The notes beneath the pieces were generated by a model that saw nothing but the letters and a program-made list of their open reading frames with translations, searched no databases and was not told the DNA's origin. From positions 1-51,994 of the forward strand of contig DATJFH010000195.1 of the NCBI GenBank assembly GCA_035495815.1: DNA of 51,994 nt. Direction: 5' to 3'. Made by a program: the position numbers and the translations under genes. Origin of the DNA: DATJFH01 sp035495815. Its GTDB lineage: Bacteria > Acidobacteriota > Terriglobia > Bryobacterales > Bryobacteraceae. Position 1 is the stretch's first letter. Each line of letters begins with the position of its first letter. Of the stretch, positions 25,458 to 34,371 are shown in pieces.

Positions 25458-26753
25458 ATGCTCTATCGATGGCTGGCGGTTGGCGCCGCGCTTGCGCCCG
25501 CGTGGGCGGCGACTACACCGGTAACCTTCCACAAAGATGTTCTGCCGATCCTACAAAAGCATTGTCAGAACTGCCACCGGCCCGGCGAGGTCGGACCGAT
25601 GTCGCTGCTGACCTACATGGAGGCCCGGCCGTGGGCGAAGGCCATCGGCGAAGCTGTGCTCTCGAAGAAGATGCCGCCGTGGTTCGCCGATCCGCACTTC
25701 GGCAAGTTCACAAACGCCAGGACGCTGTCGAAGAGCGACATCGATACGCTGGCCGCCTGGGCCGGCTCCGGCGCGGCCGAGGGCCATTCCAGCGACGGGC
25801 CGGCCCCGATTGCGTTCGTCGAGGGGTGGGGCATGGGAAAGCCGGACGTCGTCCTGGAGATGCCGCAGGCATTCGACGTGCCGGCCACCGGCACGATCGA
25901 GTATCAATACATCGTCCTTCCCACCGGGTTCACCGAGGACAAATGGGTGGCCCAGGCGGAAGCGCGGCCGGGTAATCGCGCGGTGACGCATCACATCATC
26001 GCGTTCGTCCGCGAGCCGGGGTCGAATTATCTCCGCGACGCCAAACCGGGCGTCCCGTTTGTACCGAAGCCGCGGCCGAAGGGCGAGGGAGAGTCCCGCA
26101 ACGAGGATGCGGGCGGGGCCAGCGATCTGCTGGTGGGTTACGCGCCGGGCATGGAGGCGATGATGCTCAAGCCGGGCCAGGCCAAGCTCGTTAAAGCCGG
26201 TTCCGACCTCGTGCTGCAGATGCACTACACCACCAACGGAAAGCCGGCCACGGACCGCAGCCGCATCGGTCTGGCCTTCGCCAAAGAAACTCCCCGGCAG
26301 CGCGTGTTCACCGCCAATGCCATGAACAACAAGTTCGTCATCCCGCCGGGCGAGCCGAACCTGGAAGTGACCGCCCAGATCACTTTGCAGGAAGATGCCC
26401 ACCTGGTGGACCTGATGCCGCACATGCACCTCCGTGGAAAGGATTTCCTGTACCGGCTGGTGTATCCGACGGGCGAATCGGAAACGATCCTCAACGTGCC
26501 CCGCTTCGACTTCAACTGGCAGCTCTTTTACTATCTCGAAACGCCCAAGCTGCTGCCGAAGGGAACCCGCATCGAGTGCACGGCTCACTTCGATAACTCC
26601 GCCAACAATCCCGGAAACCCGGATCCCAAGGTGGAAGTGCGCTGGGGCCCGCAAAGCTGGGAAGAGATGATGATCGGCTGGTTCGAGCTGGCCGTCGACC
26701 CCGGCGCAAATCCGAAAGACGTGCTCCGAAAGAAGAAGAAGGAGACCGATTAG
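25458..26753 (+). CDS. Exported c-type cytochrome / copper type II monooxygenase-like protein
   Basis: A 431-residue protein with a Sec signal (MLYRWLAVGAALAPAWAA). A haem c motif CQNCH (residues 36-40) sits in a small cytochrome-like domain ending about residue 110. The rest resembles the two beta-sandwich domains of copper type II ascorbate-dependent monooxygenases (PHM/DBM): HH in VTHHIIAFV, then LQMHYTTNG and LMPHMHLRGKD supply His clusters for copper. Such fused proteins are common in acidobacteria and planctomycetes; substrates are unknown. The ATG at 25458 is preferred over an upstream in-frame start (25434) because TTGGAGGG lies 5 nt before it and the signal peptide begins there. The C-terminus is Lys-rich. 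Confidence 0.82.
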   Translation: MLYRWLAVGAALAPAWAATTPVTFHKDVLPILQKHCQNCHRPGEVGPMSLLTYMEARPWAKAIGEAVLSKKMPPWFADPHFGKFTNARTLSKSDIDTLAAWAGSGAAEGHSSDGPAPIAFVEGWGMGKPDVVLEMPQAFDVPATGTIEYQYIVLPTGFTEDKWVAQAEARPGNRAVTHHIIAFVREPGSNYLRDAKPGVPFVPKPRPKGEGESRNEDAGGASDLLVGYAPGMEAMMLKPGQAKLVKAGSDLVLQMHYTTNGKPATDRSRIGLAFAKETPRQRVFTANAMNNKFVIPPGEPNLEVTAQITLQEDAHLVDLMPHMHLRGKDFLYRLVYPTGESETILNVPRFDFNWQLFYYLETPKLLPKGTRIECTAHFDNSANNPGNPDPKVEVRWGPQSWEEMMIGWFELAVDPGANPKDVLRKKKKETD

Positions 26754-26771
26754 TCCGGCGGGGACGGCGTT

Positions 26772-27542
26772 CTAACGCGCCATCCAGCCGCCGTCAACCG
26801 TGAGGATCGAGCCGGTGACATAATCCGACGCCGCTGAAGCCAGGAATACCGCGGCGCCTTTGAAATCGGCCGGCTCGCCCCATCGTCCCGCCGGAATGCG
26901 CGAGAGGATGGCCGGATTGCGCACGGGGTCCGCCTGCAGCGCCGCCGTGTTGTCCGTGCGGATGTAGCCCGGCGCGATGGCGTTCACCTGCACGCCCTTC
27001 GCGGCCCACTCGTTGGCCAGCGCCTTCGTCAACTGGCCGATGGCGCCTTTGCTGGCGGCGTAGCCGGGGACTGTGATCCCTCCCTGGAACGTGAGCAGGG
27101 ACGCCGTGAAGATGATCTTGCCCGCGCCGCGCTCGATCATACCCTTGCCGACCTCGCGGCTGATTAGAAATTGCGCATTCAGGTTGGTCTCGATCACCTC
27201 GTCCCAGTATTCGTCCGGATGCTCGGCGGCCGGCCTGCGGAGGATCGTGCCCGCATTGTTGACCAGGATGTCGATCACCGGAAGCTCCGCCAGCGCCTGC
27301 CGCAGGAAGGCGCGAACCGAATCGCGGTCGCCGAAATCGCAGGTGTAGCCGCGGAATTTGCGTCCCAGCGCTGTTACTTCGCGCTCGATCTCGCTGCCCT
27401 CCCGTTCGAGCGATTTACTCACGCCCGCAATGTCCGCGCCGGCCTCCGCCAGAGCCAGCGCCATAGCTTTGCCGATCCCGCGGCGGCACCCGGTGACCAG
27501 CGCCACCTTGCCGTCCAGCTTGAAAAGCTCGAGGACGCTCAC
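26772..27542 (-). CDS. kduD: SDR oxidoreductase, KduD-like (2-dehydro-3-deoxy-D-gluconate 5-dehydrogenase family)
   Basis: A 256-residue classical short-chain dehydrogenase. It has the cofactor loop TGCRRGIG (17-24), NNAG (95-98), and catalytic Asn120, Ser148, Tyr161 and Lys165 (YAASK). The C-terminus DGGWMAR is typical of KduD / gluconate 5-dehydrogenase enzymes, which act on ketodeoxy sugar acids from pectin or alginate breakdown. The start is GTG at 27542, overlapping the stop of the zinc dehydrogenase by 4 bp (GTGA). The same-strand partner suggests a short sugar or sugar-acid oxidation route. Exact substrate is not determinable. Confidence 0.87.
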   Translation of the reverse strand: MSVLELFKLDGKVALVTGCRRGIGKAMALALAEAGADIAGVSKSLEREGSEIEREVTALGRKFRGYTCDFGDRDSVRAFLRQALAELPVIDILVNNAGTILRRPAAEHPDEYWDEVIETNLNAQFLISREVGKGMIERGAGKIIFTASLLTFQGGITVPGYAASKGAIGQLTKALANEWAAKGVQVNAIAPGYIRTDNTAALQADPVRNPAILSRIPAGRWGEPADFKGAAVFLASAASDYVTGSILTVDGGWMAR

Positions 27543-28555
27543 GCGCAGCTCACCAGGATCTTCATCACCTGCCCGCCGCTTTCCAGCTGACGGAAGGCGT
27601 CACCGAGACCTTCGAGCGGGACAGTGTTGGTGATCAGGCGGTCCATCGGAAGGCGCCCGGCGGCGGCGATCTCGATGGCCTTTTCGAAATCCTGCGGTTC
27701 GTAGACCCGGACGCCGGTCAGCTTCAGCTCGCGCCAGAAGAACTGGAACAGATCGACCTTCGGCGGCTCGGAAAAAACCGCCACCACCACCACCCGTCCT
27801 CGCACCCGGGGGAGCTTGCTCATGATCTCCGCTCCCGCCGCCGAGCCCGAGACTTCGAACACCGCGTCCGCGCCCGCTCCGCCGGTTTCGGAGTTGACGA
27901 GCGCGATGAGGTCCGTCTCTTTCGGGTTCACCGTCTCCAGGCCAAGGCTGGCGGCAAGCTTCAACCGGAACGGATTCACCTCCGAGACAATCACCCGGGC
28001 GCCCTCGTTTTTGGCAACGCAGGCGACCAGCACGCCGATCGGACCGCCCCCCAGCACCACCACGAACTCGCCCGCTTTCACCTCGCCCAGGCGGACGTCG
28101 TGACAGGCTACCGCGATCGGCTCGATCAGCGCGCCCTGCTCGAGCGACAGGTTGGCGGGCAGACGGTGCAGGGTGTGCGCCGGTACGGTCCACAGCCCCT
28201 GCATCGCGCCCGGCGCGTCGATGCCGATGAACTTCAGCTTCTGGCAGACATGGCTATGCCCGTTGCGGCAGGCGGGACACGCCCCGCACGGGTCGAGCGG
28301 CCGCACCGTGACGCGGTCCCCGGCGGACCATCCGGAGACGCCGGATCCGATGGCCGTGATGGTTCCCGACATCTCATGCCCGATCACCTGGGGGAACGTC
28401 ACCCGGTGGTCCATCTTTCCGTGGAACACGTGCAGGTCGGTGCCGCAGATGCCGCAGTGCGAAACTTGAATCTGCACCTGCCCGGCGGCCGGCGCTATAG
28501 GAGCGCAATCGCCGATGCGGATTTTTTCGTGACCTTCATAGAATGCTGCTTTCAT
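27539..28555 (-). CDS. Zinc-dependent medium-chain dehydrogenase (threonine/sorbitol dehydrogenase-like)
   Basis: A 338-residue alcohol dehydrogenase. Catalytic zinc ligands are Cys37 (CGICGTD), His60 and Glu61 (IGHEMSG). The structural zinc lobe has Cys90, 93, 96 and 104. The NAD loop is VLGGGPIGV (168-176). It is closest in pattern to L-threonine 3-dehydrogenase and sorbitol/galactitol dehydrogenases. The open frame runs on to 29113, but that part is antisense-frame shadow of the phosphatase gene; the ATG at 28555 has AGGAG upstream and begins at the usual MKAA. It lies 17 bp downstream of the phosphatase and overlaps the SDR by 4 bp, so the three form one operon. Confidence 0.88.
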   Translation of the reverse strand: MKAAFYEGHEKIRIGDCAPIAPAAGQVQIQVSHCGICGTDLHVFHGKMDHRVTFPQVIGHEMSGTITAIGSGVSGWSAGDRVTVRPLDPCGACPACRNGHSHVCQKLKFIGIDAPGAMQGLWTVPAHTLHRLPANLSLEQGALIEPIAVACHDVRLGEVKAGEFVVVLGGGPIGVLVACVAKNEGARVIVSEVNPFRLKLAASLGLETVNPKETDLIALVNSETGGAGADAVFEVSGSAAGAEIMSKLPRVRGRVVVVAVFSEPPKVDLFQFFWRELKLTGVRVYEPQDFEKAIEIAAAGRLPMDRLITNTVPLEGLGDAFRQLESGGQVMKILVSCA

Positions 28556-28572
28556 GGGAATCTCCTGGGTGG

Positions 28573-29985
28573 CTACTTTCTGGTAACCGTGAACCGGTCC
28601 AGCTCCTTGCCGTCCTTCGAAACCTGCCGGATGGACAGTTTGTCGCCTTCGGCCTCGACCACGGTCAAAGAGTTCACGGTGGAATGGAATTTGTCCGTAA
28701 AGGGCTGCCAACTCGACGGCACGGCCTCCATCTCCGGACTGTAGAGGCGCGCGCCGCCGGCGCCGGTGACCAGATAAATCACGCCCTTCGGCTTGGTCTT
28801 GACGACGCCGTCGAAATTCTTGTCCAACGTCCACTCGCCATCCACCAGCGATCTGATCTTTGCCCCGGGATCGGCCGGCTTGGGTTTGAAGCGCATGGGA
28901 AAAGTTCTCTGGTAATTGTGCACGTGGCCGGCGAACACGATGTCCACCCCGCCCTCTTCGAAGATTTCCGACAGCCGTCGCGTGCCTTGCTCGTTGAAAT
29001 GGTTCCTGGCGGAGTTGAATCCGGGATGATGAAATCCGACGAAGCGCCAGGTGGCCGATTTGGCTGAAGCCAGGTCCTTGACCAGCCAGTCCCGAAACGC
29101 GCCGCTGTTCCAATCCACGTTGGGATTGGAATCGAGTATCGTCCAGTGAGCGTTGCCGTAATCGAACGAGAAACTGGCCATGCGCGGATAGGAACTGCGG
29201 GACGTGGCCAGGAAGTCCTCTTTTTCCCGGTCCGTGCCCTCGAATACCGGTGTGTTCGGATCCCCGATCTTGGCCACCGGCCCGTTGAGCGGCTGGGACC
29301 AGTACATGAAGTAGGCGAGCGAATCGGGGTACTGCGTGAGGTCGGGCCTGGCGATGTCGTGGTTGCCGGGCGCGGCGATGAAGAGGGTAGACCGCGTCAG
29401 CGGCGCGCCGGCTTCCGGGGACGCCTTCGAGGAGTTGTACACGGGGAAAAACTTGGTACGGTATTCCGAGATTCGGCCCCGCGAATAGACGATATCACCG
29501 GGAATGAACACGAAATCCGGTTTGGCCTTGTACGCCTGATAGGCGACCGCCCGCGATTCGGGCGTACCCGCGGCGCAATCGCCGAAAACCACGAAGCGGT
29601 AGGGCTGGTTCCTCGACTTGCGCGCGATTGCGCGGGACTCAAAGACCGGTTTCTCATTCCGGCGCACGCGATAGTCGAATTCCCTGCCGGGCTCCAGTCT
29701 GGACAGCCCCGCGAAGTAGACGCGATGCGGCGCCACGCCCCGGACGGCCACCCTCGAATGCAGCGCCGCGAAAGGCTTCGACCAGCTCGTTTCGCCCGAT
29801 TTCCTGACCTGCACATCCCAGGCCTGATCGGCATCGGCGGTATGCCAGACGATGATCATGGTGTCGCTCGACGCCAAATTCGGCGCGTTACCCATCTGAA
29901 GATAGGGCTCCACAAGAAAAGGCTCCTGGGCGGCCAGACTCGAACACAGCAACAGGAATGTGCAAAAAAGAAGGAGGCGCTTCAT
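28573..29985 (-). CDS. Exported purple-acid-phosphatase-like metallophosphoesterase
   Basis: A 470-residue protein with a Sec signal (MKRLLLFCTFLLLCSSLAAQ). An N-terminal fibronectin-III-like domain (about 22-120) is followed by a calcineurin-type phosphoesterase domain: GDCAAG with Asp136, GDIVY with Asp164, GNHD with Asn208/His209, FHHPG, and GHVHNYQR. The N-domain plus GHVHNYQR pattern is that of purple acid phosphatases. It is likely a periplasmic or secreted phosphomonoesterase. It heads a three-gene operon with the zinc dehydrogenase and KduD-like SDR. A TAAACT hexamer upstream of the ATG suggests a leader of about 10 nt. Confidence 0.87.
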   Translation of the reverse strand: MKRLLLFCTFLLLCSSLAAQEPFLVEPYLQMGNAPNLASSDTMIIVWHTADADQAWDVQVRKSGETSWSKPFAALHSRVAVRGVAPHRVYFAGLSRLEPGREFDYRVRRNEKPVFESRAIARKSRNQPYRFVVFGDCAAGTPESRAVAYQAYKAKPDFVFIPGDIVYSRGRISEYRTKFFPVYNSSKASPEAGAPLTRSTLFIAAPGNHDIARPDLTQYPDSLAYFMYWSQPLNGPVAKIGDPNTPVFEGTDREKEDFLATSRSSYPRMASFSFDYGNAHWTILDSNPNVDWNSGAFRDWLVKDLASAKSATWRFVGFHHPGFNSARNHFNEQGTRRLSEIFEEGGVDIVFAGHVHNYQRTFPMRFKPKPADPGAKIRSLVDGEWTLDKNFDGVVKTKPKGVIYLVTGAGGARLYSPEMEAVPSSWQPFTDKFHSTVNSLTVVEAEGDKLSIRQVSKDGKELDRFTVTRK

Positions 29986-30019
29986 TGGAATCGAGGAACT
30001 TCAGTTTATCAGCTTCAGC

Positions 30020-30025
30020 TAGACT
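30020..30025 (+). promoter_or_regulatory. Candidate -10 element (TAGACT), 6 nt before the esterase start
   Basis: TAGACT is followed by GGCGGT and then the ATG at 30032. At the usual -10 to +1 distance transcription would start at the A of the start codon. No Shine-Dalgarno is present, consistent with a leaderless mRNA. No strong -35 was found. Confidence 0.35.
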
Positions 30026-30031
30026 GGCGGT

Positions 30032-30949
30032 ATGTTGCGCATTCTGTTCCTGGCCTTATCTATCGGAGCCGTTGTTCTTGGCGGCGCGAAGTCGGAGGAC
30101 GGGCTGATTTACGGCGAAGCGGGCGGCGAGAAGCTGACCATGGATTACTATCGTCCGGCCGGACCGGGTCCGCACCCGGTTGCGATCATCATTCACGGGG
30201 GAGGCTATGTACGCGGGAACAGCAAGAACAACAGCGAAGCCTACTGCGCCGATTTTCTCGCGCCGGCAGGCTACGCCGTGTTTTCGATCAACTACCGGCT
30301 GGCGCCGAAATTCACATATCCAGCGATGGTGGAGGACGTGCAACGCGCCATCCGCTACATCCGCTACAACGCGAAAAAGTGGGACGCCGATCCGGGCAAG
30401 ATTGCGCTGGTAGGCGGATCGGCGGGCGGTTATCTCAGCAACATGGCCGGCATTCTGGACGCGCCGGGCATCAAGGGCGCCAGGGATCCTGTGGATCGCG
30501 CCAGCGCCCGCGTGCAGGCCGTGGTGACGCTGTTCGGCCCCAGCGATTTCCGCGGTCAGACGCCTTCGGACGGGCTGCGGCAGCTGCTTGCTCCGCTGAT
30601 CGAGAAAAAGGGGCTGGAGGCCGCGCTGGCGGAAGCCTCTCCGGTGACTCATTTCGGCTACGCCGCGCCGCCGTTTCTGTTGATTCACGGCGATCGTGAT
30701 CAGGCAGTGCCGCTGGCCCAGTCCACTCATCTGCAGGCCGCGCTCAAGGCCAACGGAGTGCGCTGCGACCTGATCATCATTCCGAATGGTCCGCATGCCA
30801 CGGGGAAGTGGCACACCGTGCCGGGCGTGCCGGATTGGGAGCGGCAGATGGTGGAGTGGCTGAACATGGCGCTGGAACACAAGGGACCCATAGGAGAGGG
30901 TATTCGTTCAAGGATCCCAGCTCCGAAGGTCACGGGCGGAGCTGAGTGA
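30032..30949 (+). CDS. Exported alpha/beta hydrolase (esterase/lipase, HGGG type)
   Basis: A 305-residue hydrolase with a signal-like N-terminus (MLRILFLALSIGAVVLGG). The oxyanion motif HGGG is at 55-58 and the nucleophile is Ser130 in VGGSAGGY. The acid is probably Asp223 (HGDRDQAVP) and the His is His255 (PHATGKW). This order fits the BD-FAE/hormone-sensitive-lipase-like esterases that act on acetylated plant polysaccharides or small esters. It is divergent from the phosphatase operon with 46 bp between starts. The ATG is probably leaderless. Confidence 0.87.
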   Translation: MLRILFLALSIGAVVLGGAKSEDGLIYGEAGGEKLTMDYYRPAGPGPHPVAIIIHGGGYVRGNSKNNSEAYCADFLAPAGYAVFSINYRLAPKFTYPAMVEDVQRAIRYIRYNAKKWDADPGKIALVGGSAGGYLSNMAGILDAPGIKGARDPVDRASARVQAVVTLFGPSDFRGQTPSDGLRQLLAPLIEKKGLEAALAEASPVTHFGYAAPPFLLIHGDRDQAVPLAQSTHLQAALKANGVRCDLIIIPNGPHATGKWHTVPGVPDWERQMVEWLNMALEHKGPIGEGIRSRIPAPKVTGGAE

Positions 30950-31008
30950 CCGTAGAGTTCGCGCCCTGACGGTTGAGTTTCCACCGGATTGCCCCCGCTC
31001 CGATTTCA

Positions 31009-31026
31009 TCGCCATTGTCGTGGCGA
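31009..31026. terminator. Possible terminator hairpin between convergent genes
   Basis: Six-bp perfect stem TCGCCA/TGGCGA with a 6-nt loop, in the 148-bp gap between the esterase and the YdjM-like gene. A second small hairpin, GGCGCTTGCGCC, lies at 31083-31094. There is no U-tract, so the call is weak. Confidence 0.3.
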
Positions 31027-31097
31027 AGCGTGCATGCCTCCCAGGAGTGGATCTCGGAATTGCGCCTTGAGGCGGCTTCCCAGGCGCTTGCGCCACG

Positions 31098-31652
31098 TCA
31101 GTTCCGGCGGACCACGCGCCTCCGCGCCAGCAGACCGGCGCTTCCGAGGAAAAGAGCCGCGGCGCAAAACGGAGCCTCCGAAGCCAGGATGTATCCGGCG
31201 CGGCGGAAAAACTGGAGAATCCCGAACGGTGAAACGTGAATCGGCGTGAAGGGGAAGAACAGACGCTCTTCGGAGAATGGGAACAGCAGCATGACGCCCA
31301 AGCCTCCATCGGTAAGCATGTCGAGCAGCGGGTGTGTGACGGCGCAGCCGGTCCACAGCGCTGCCAGCGGGACGGCGGAGCGCCTGTGCCCGCGGGCCGC
31401 GATCGCCGCCATTCCGGTGAAGAACAGCGCCAGGAAGAACGGCGAATGAAAGAATCCGCGATGGCCGAAGAAGCTGTCGTACGGGATGCGGAGCGCGCCC
31501 ATGACGAAGGTGTCGAGATCAGCAGCCACGGCGAACAGCCCGGCGGAAACGGGGATCCGCCAGCCGGGAAGCGCATTGAGAAGCGGGCGGGATTCGAGAG
31601 CCGGCAGCGCTAAGGATGCCCCTACGATGAAATGTGTGATCGCGGACGCCAT
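31098..31652 (-). CDS. YdjM-like membrane metal-dependent hydrolase, paralog 1
   Basis: A 184-residue inner-membrane protein of the YdjM (LexA-binding, membrane-bound metal-dependent hydrolase) family. Metal-site candidates are His7 in ITHFIVG, Asp45 and Asp47 in AADLDTF, and His64/His69 in HRGFFHS, followed by an Asp in THPLLDMLTDGG. About four hydrophobic helices are seen. It starts 4 bp after the CoA-transferase stop and so is co-transcribed with it. The substrate is not known for the family. A second member lies at 50288. Confidence 0.82.
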   Translation of the reverse strand: MASAITHFIVGASLALPALESRPLLNALPGWRIPVSAGLFAVAADLDTFVMGALRIPYDSFFGHRGFFHSPFFLALFFTGMAAIAARGHRRSAVPLAALWTGCAVTHPLLDMLTDGGLGVMLLFPFSEERLFFPFTPIHVSPFGILQFFRRAGYILASEAPFCAAALFLGSAGLLARRRVVRRN

Positions 31653-31656
31653 GCGC

Positions 31657-32877
31657 TCACGCCGGGCGCCCGGACGGCGTGGTGGTGAGGATGACCCCGC
31701 CCGATTCCAGGCGGTCCAGCTCGGCGTCTCCGAGTTCGAGCAGCTCGGAGAGCGCTTCCCGCGTATGCTCGCCCAGAAGCGGGGCGGGCGTCGAGATACT
31801 TCCCGGCGTGCCGGACATCTTGATCGGCGATCCGGTTACCGTGAACGGTCCGGCATCCGGGTGATCCAGGACGGGGAACATCCGGCGCAGCGCGGCCTGC
31901 GGATCGTTGACCACCTCCTCCATCGTGCGCACCGGTGAGCTGGGGACCCCGAACCGGTTCAGCTTCCGGAACCATGCATCGGCTGTGTCCTGGAGAAAGA
32001 TGGCGGCGAGCAGGGACTCAAGCACGCTCCGGTTCTTCACGCGCAGCGAGTTGGTCGCGTAGTCGGGATGATCGGTGAGGTCGGTGCGGCCGATGGCTTC
32101 GCAGAAAATGCGCCATAGTTTGTCACTCGCTACCGCCACGGCGATCTCACGATTCCGGGTAGGAAAGGTCCGGTAGGGAACGATGGACGGGAACGCGGTG
32201 CCGAGCGGTTTGGGCAGGACTCCCGAGCCCAGGTAGTTCACGAAATTCGACGTCATGGCCGAGATCATCGAATCCAGCATCGAGATATCGACGAGCTGAC
32301 CGGTCCCGGACGCGTCCCGCGCCCGCAGCGCCATCAGAATTCCGATCAGCGAAAACATGCCGGCGGTTATATCGGCCACCGAGTGGCCGCAGCGCGCCAA
32401 TTGGCCGTCGGGCGAGCCGGTGACGCTGATCAGCCCGCTGGACGCCTGCAGGATGAGGTCCATGGCAGGCTGATCGCGCGCAGGACCTTCCTGGCCGTAG
32501 CCGGAAATCGTACAGTAGACAAGGCGTGGATTGCGCTCCCGCGCGGCTTCATAACCAAGTCCCAGGCGCGCCAGCGTGCCGGGACGAAAGTTTTCGATCA
32601 GCACGTCCACCTTTTCGATCATGCGGAGGCACAATTCCACCCCTTCGGATCGCTTGAGGTCGATCGAAACGCCCCGCTTGCCGCGGTTGAGTCCCAGAAA
32701 ATAGGATGCCTGACCGCCGGTGAAGGGCGGCCCCCAGCCCCGGCCGATGTCGCCGCCTTCCGGCGATTCCAGCTTATAGACGTCGGCCCCGTAATCACTG
32801 AGCAGCATGGTGCAGAAGGGGCCTGCCAGCGCGTGCGAAAAATCCAGGACCTTGATTCCGGAGAGAGAGGGTTGCAT
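31657..32877 (-). CDS. Class III (CaiB/BaiF family) CoA-transferase
   Basis: A 406-residue family III CoA-transferase that moves CoA between acyl-CoA and a free acid through an aspartyl-CoA intermediate. The N-terminal block VLDFSHALAGPFCTMLLSDYG, ENFRPG (95-100) and the Asp in PAMDLILQASSG (Asp140, the likely catalytic residue) are diagnostic. The large-and-small-domain length is normal. Donor and acceptor (formyl, carnitine, succinyl, bile acid and others) cannot be told. It is divergent from the PQQ-propeller gene and heads a two-gene operon with the YdjM-like gene. Confidence 0.9.
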   Translation of the reverse strand: MQPSLSGIKVLDFSHALAGPFCTMLLSDYGADVYKLESPEGGDIGRGWGPPFTGGQASYFLGLNRGKRGVSIDLKRSEGVELCLRMIEKVDVLIENFRPGTLARLGLGYEAARERNPRLVYCTISGYGQEGPARDQPAMDLILQASSGLISVTGSPDGQLARCGHSVADITAGMFSLIGILMALRARDASGTGQLVDISMLDSMISAMTSNFVNYLGSGVLPKPLGTAFPSIVPYRTFPTRNREIAVAVASDKLWRIFCEAIGRTDLTDHPDYATNSLRVKNRSVLESLLAAIFLQDTADAWFRKLNRFGVPSSPVRTMEEVVNDPQAALRRMFPVLDHPDAGPFTVTGSPIKMSGTPGSISTPAPLLGEHTREALSELLELGDAELDRLESGGVILTTTPSGRPA

Positions 32878-32938
32878 CGGTCGGTAGTCTCTCCGATGCT
32901 AGCATTTCGAGAGCCCGCGCCTGCCCCGGCTTCAGCGG

Positions 32939-32944
32939 TATGAT
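32939..32944 (+). promoter_or_regulatory. Candidate -10 element (TATGAT), 8 nt before the PQQ-propeller start
   Basis: TATGAT matches five of six consensus bases and precedes the GTG at 32953 by 8 nt. No Shine-Dalgarno lies between them. It fits the leaderless pattern seen at several genes here. Confidence 0.35.
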
Positions 32945-32952
32945 GATCGATT

Positions 32953-34359
32953 GTGAGACTGGCACTCCTCATTTTTCTTGCGGCGATCCCTGGCGCGGCC
33001 GGCGATTGGACACGGTTCCGCGGCCCGAACGGCGCCGGAGTAGCGGAAGACGGCCCTCTGCCCGCGGAATTCGGCGCGGATAAAAACGTGGTGTGGAAGA
33101 CGGCGCTCCCCAAGGGTAAGTCATCCCCAGTCGTCACCGCGGACCGGATTTTCCTGACCGGTCACGAGAACGGCAGGCTGTTCACTCTGGCGCTCGACCG
33201 GCGGTCCGGCGAAATGCTGTGGCGCAAGGAGGCGCCCGGGCGCCGCGACGAAAAGCGGAACGACCTGAACGATCCCGCCTCGCCTACGCCCGTCAGCGAC
33301 GGCTCGAATGTGTATGTCTTCTTCGCCGGCTATGGGCTCGTCTCCTACGATCGCGACGGCGGGGAACGCTGGAAACTGCCGCTCGGTCCGTTCACGAACT
33401 TTCACGGCATGGGCGCCTCGCCCGTCCTGGCGGACGGAAAAGTCCTCATGATTTGCGACCAGGATCAGGACGCCTTCCTGCTGGCCGTGGATCGTAACTC
33501 GGGCAGGCAGGTCTGGAGAGCGGACCGCCCCGAGATGGTGCACAGTTTCTCCACGCCCATCGTCTACAAAGGCGCCTCCGGACGCACCGAGCTGATCGTC
33601 CCCGGCTCCTACCAGATGACCAGCTATGACGTTGCGACCGGCGAATTGATCTGGCGGGCACAGGGCTTGACTTACCAGGTGAAATCCGTTCCCGTGCTCG
33701 GGGGCGACACGCTCTATTTCAACGGCTGGGCCCCGGGGGGCGAGCCTAGCGAGCGGATCGAACTGCCGGTGTTCGAAGAAGTCCTGAAGATGTTCGATAA
33801 GGACGGCGACGGCAAGATCTCGAAAGAAGAGCTCCCGAAGAAGTGGCATCCCGGCAACTGGGCCATGCAGGATCTGGACAAAGACGGACTCCTCAATGCG
33901 AAAGACTGGCAGTACTACCGCATGCGGCGCACTTCCAGCAATTCGTCGATAGCCATCAAGCTCGGCGGCAAGGGCGACGTGACCGCGACCAACGTGCTCT
34001 GGCGCTATGACAAGTCGCTGCCGGACGTGCCCGGGATTCTGCTCTACAGGGGAGTACTGTTTCTGGTTCGCAACGGCGGCATCGTGCAAACTCTCGATCC
34101 GGCCACCGGCAAGCTGCTAAAGCAGGGACGTTTGCCCGCGCTGGATGACTATTACGCGTCGCCGGTCGCCGGTGACGGCAAAGTGTACATGATCAGCCGG
34201 AACGGGAAAGTGTCCGTGCTCGAAGGCGGCGGCGAATGGAAGGCTTCACTGGCCGGCGATATGGGCGAAGAAGTTTTCGCTACTCCCGCCATCGCGGATG
34301 GCCACATCTGGGTGCGGACCACGACGGCGCTCTACGATTTCGCATTGCCGAAAAAGTGA
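32953..34359 (+). CDS. Exported PQQ-type beta-propeller protein with EF-hands
   Basis: A 468-residue protein with a Sec signal (MRLALLIFLAAIPGAAG) and a GTG start. It consists of PQQ/WD40-like blades (W-x-x-x-x-P-K-G-K-S-S-P-V, LDRRSGEMLWR, VDRNSGRQVWR, TGELIWRAQG, DPATGKLL). An insertion carries a canonical EF-hand loop DKDGDGKISKEE (282-293) and a second, looser one, DLDKDGLLNAKDW (307-319). The usual catalytic residues of PQQ dehydrogenases are not obvious, so a binding or assembly role, or non-enzymatic sensing with Ca2+, is as likely as catalysis. Such proteins abound in Solibacter and planctomycetes. Confidence 0.85.
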   Translation: MRLALLIFLAAIPGAAGDWTRFRGPNGAGVAEDGPLPAEFGADKNVVWKTALPKGKSSPVVTADRIFLTGHENGRLFTLALDRRSGEMLWRKEAPGRRDEKRNDLNDPASPTPVSDGSNVYVFFAGYGLVSYDRDGGERWKLPLGPFTNFHGMGASPVLADGKVLMICDQDQDAFLLAVDRNSGRQVWRADRPEMVHSFSTPIVYKGASGRTELIVPGSYQMTSYDVATGELIWRAQGLTYQVKSVPVLGGDTLYFNGWAPGGEPSERIELPVFEEVLKMFDKDGDGKISKEELPKKWHPGNWAMQDLDKDGLLNAKDWQYYRMRRTSSNSSIAIKLGGKGDVTATNVLWRYDKSLPDVPGILLYRGVLFLVRNGGIVQTLDPATGKLLKQGRLPALDDYYASPVAGDGKVYMISRNGKVSVLEGGGEWKASLAGDMGEEVFATPAIADGHIWVRTTTALYDFALPKK

Positions 34360-34371
34360 AACGGCCCGGAT

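Noticed and set aside
28556..29113. 5' extension of the zinc dehydrogenase frame
   Set aside because: It lies wholly within the phosphatase gene in another frame; the ATG at 28555 with AGGAG matches the family N-terminus.
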